A stretch of 64,000 bases of DNA. Source: Methylomonas sp. LW13 (lineage in GTDB: Bacteria > Pseudomonadota > Gammaproteobacteria > Methylococcales > Methylomonadaceae). The stretch is taken from positions 4,526,001-4,590,000 of the forward strand of contig NZ_CP033381.1 in assembly GCF_016865255.1 (NCBI RefSeq). Reading direction: 5' to 3'. The position numbers and the translations under genes were made by a program. Shown in pieces: positions 63,921 through 64,000 of this stretch (position 1 is its first letter; each line of letters begins with the position of its first letter). The notes beneath the pieces were generated by a model, which saw only the letters and a list, made by a program, of their open reading frames with translations, did not search any database and was not told the origin of the DNA.

Positions 63921-64000
63921 TTTGGACGCCTCGCGCCAGAACAGACCTCAAAGCCATTCATGATTACATCGCGCGGGATTCACCGCTTACTGCCAAACGC
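63914..64000 (+). CDS. ParE/RelE-family toxin, partial
   Basis: Only the first 29 codons are in the window, with no stop before the end. VIWTPRARTDLKAIHDYIAR and then DSPLTAKR fit the N-terminal half of ParE/RelE toxins. The ATG lies inside the end of the antitoxin gene. The rest lies beyond the window. Confidence 0.7.
   Translation, partial: MVIWTPRARTDLKAIHDYIARDSPLTAKR

Noticed and set aside
1-64000. CRISPR array, tRNA or rRNA genes
   Set aside because: I saw no regularly spaced direct repeats and no tRNA cloverleaf or rRNA-like segment when reading the gaps between genes.

Overview
The window looks like a chromosomal segment of a gammaproteobacterial methanotroph of the Methylococcales, most like Methylomonas. 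This is an inference from the overall style of the proteins: many VPLPA/PEP-CTERM secreted proteins, an uptake hydrogenase, NhaD and dispersed hairpin repeats. No methane-oxidation, rRNA or tRNA gene lies here to confirm it. Coding density is high and most genes are ordinary housekeeping or envelope functions.

Layout. 1-7.3 kb: a structured RNA-like leader ending in a terminator, a Sel1/lytic transglycosylase, a GGDEF diguanylate cyclase, pyrophosphatase, a zinc-finger DUF2797 protein, a Sel1-like protein, and the alr-dnaB pair. 7.6-17.7 kb: secreted proteins, five of them with C-terminal PEP-CTERM or VPLPA-CTERM sorting tags, around an HD-GYP protein and an orphan RND heavy-metal permease. 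17.9-38.9 kb: one long minus-strand [NiFe] uptake-hydrogenase locus in the order hupS-hupL-small ORF-hupC-hupD-hupF-hupG-(insert)-hupH-hupI-hupJ-hupK-hypA-hypB-(insert)-hypC-hypD-(insert)-hypE-hypF. A sigma-54-type promoter candidate precedes hupS. 38.9-47.5 kb: mixed genes, including msrPQ, mazG, a PfkB kinase, dgkA, gcvH, an orphan RND adaptor and a glycosyltransferase. 47.5-64 kb: PAP2 phosphatase, trkH, secF, a 1215-residue fused Fe-S flavoprotein, nhaD, a cold-shock gene, rimO-dsrC/tusE-dsrH/tusB-gdx, a PilZ protein, mfd, and a toxin-antitoxin pair cut by the window end.

How the hydrogenase genes work together. HupSL is the membrane-associated enzyme and HupC its cytochrome b anchor. HupD cleaves the 15-residue tail of HupL. 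HypA/B deliver nickel. HypC/D/E/F build the Fe(CN)2CO centre. HupF-K are uptake-hydrogenase-specific chaperones. Most adjacent genes overlap by 1-4 bases, so they appear translationally coupled.

The most unusual feature is that every break in this coupled gene order is filled by accessory DNA containing toxin-antitoxin genes. ccdAB lies between hupG and hupH, together with a PD-(D/E)XK-like gene flanked by two ~325-bp inverted copies of a multi-hairpin repeat. An antitoxin/ParE pair lies between hypB and hypC. HigBA, a Phd/RelE pair, a nuclease-like two-gene module and a small cytochrome c lie between hypD and hypE. hypF also carries an in-frame insertion of a palindromic repeat of about 100 bp. 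Other points to check are a hairpin-loop/Shine-Dalgarno pseudoknot candidate in the nhaD leader and a two-cysteine DsrC next to rimO.
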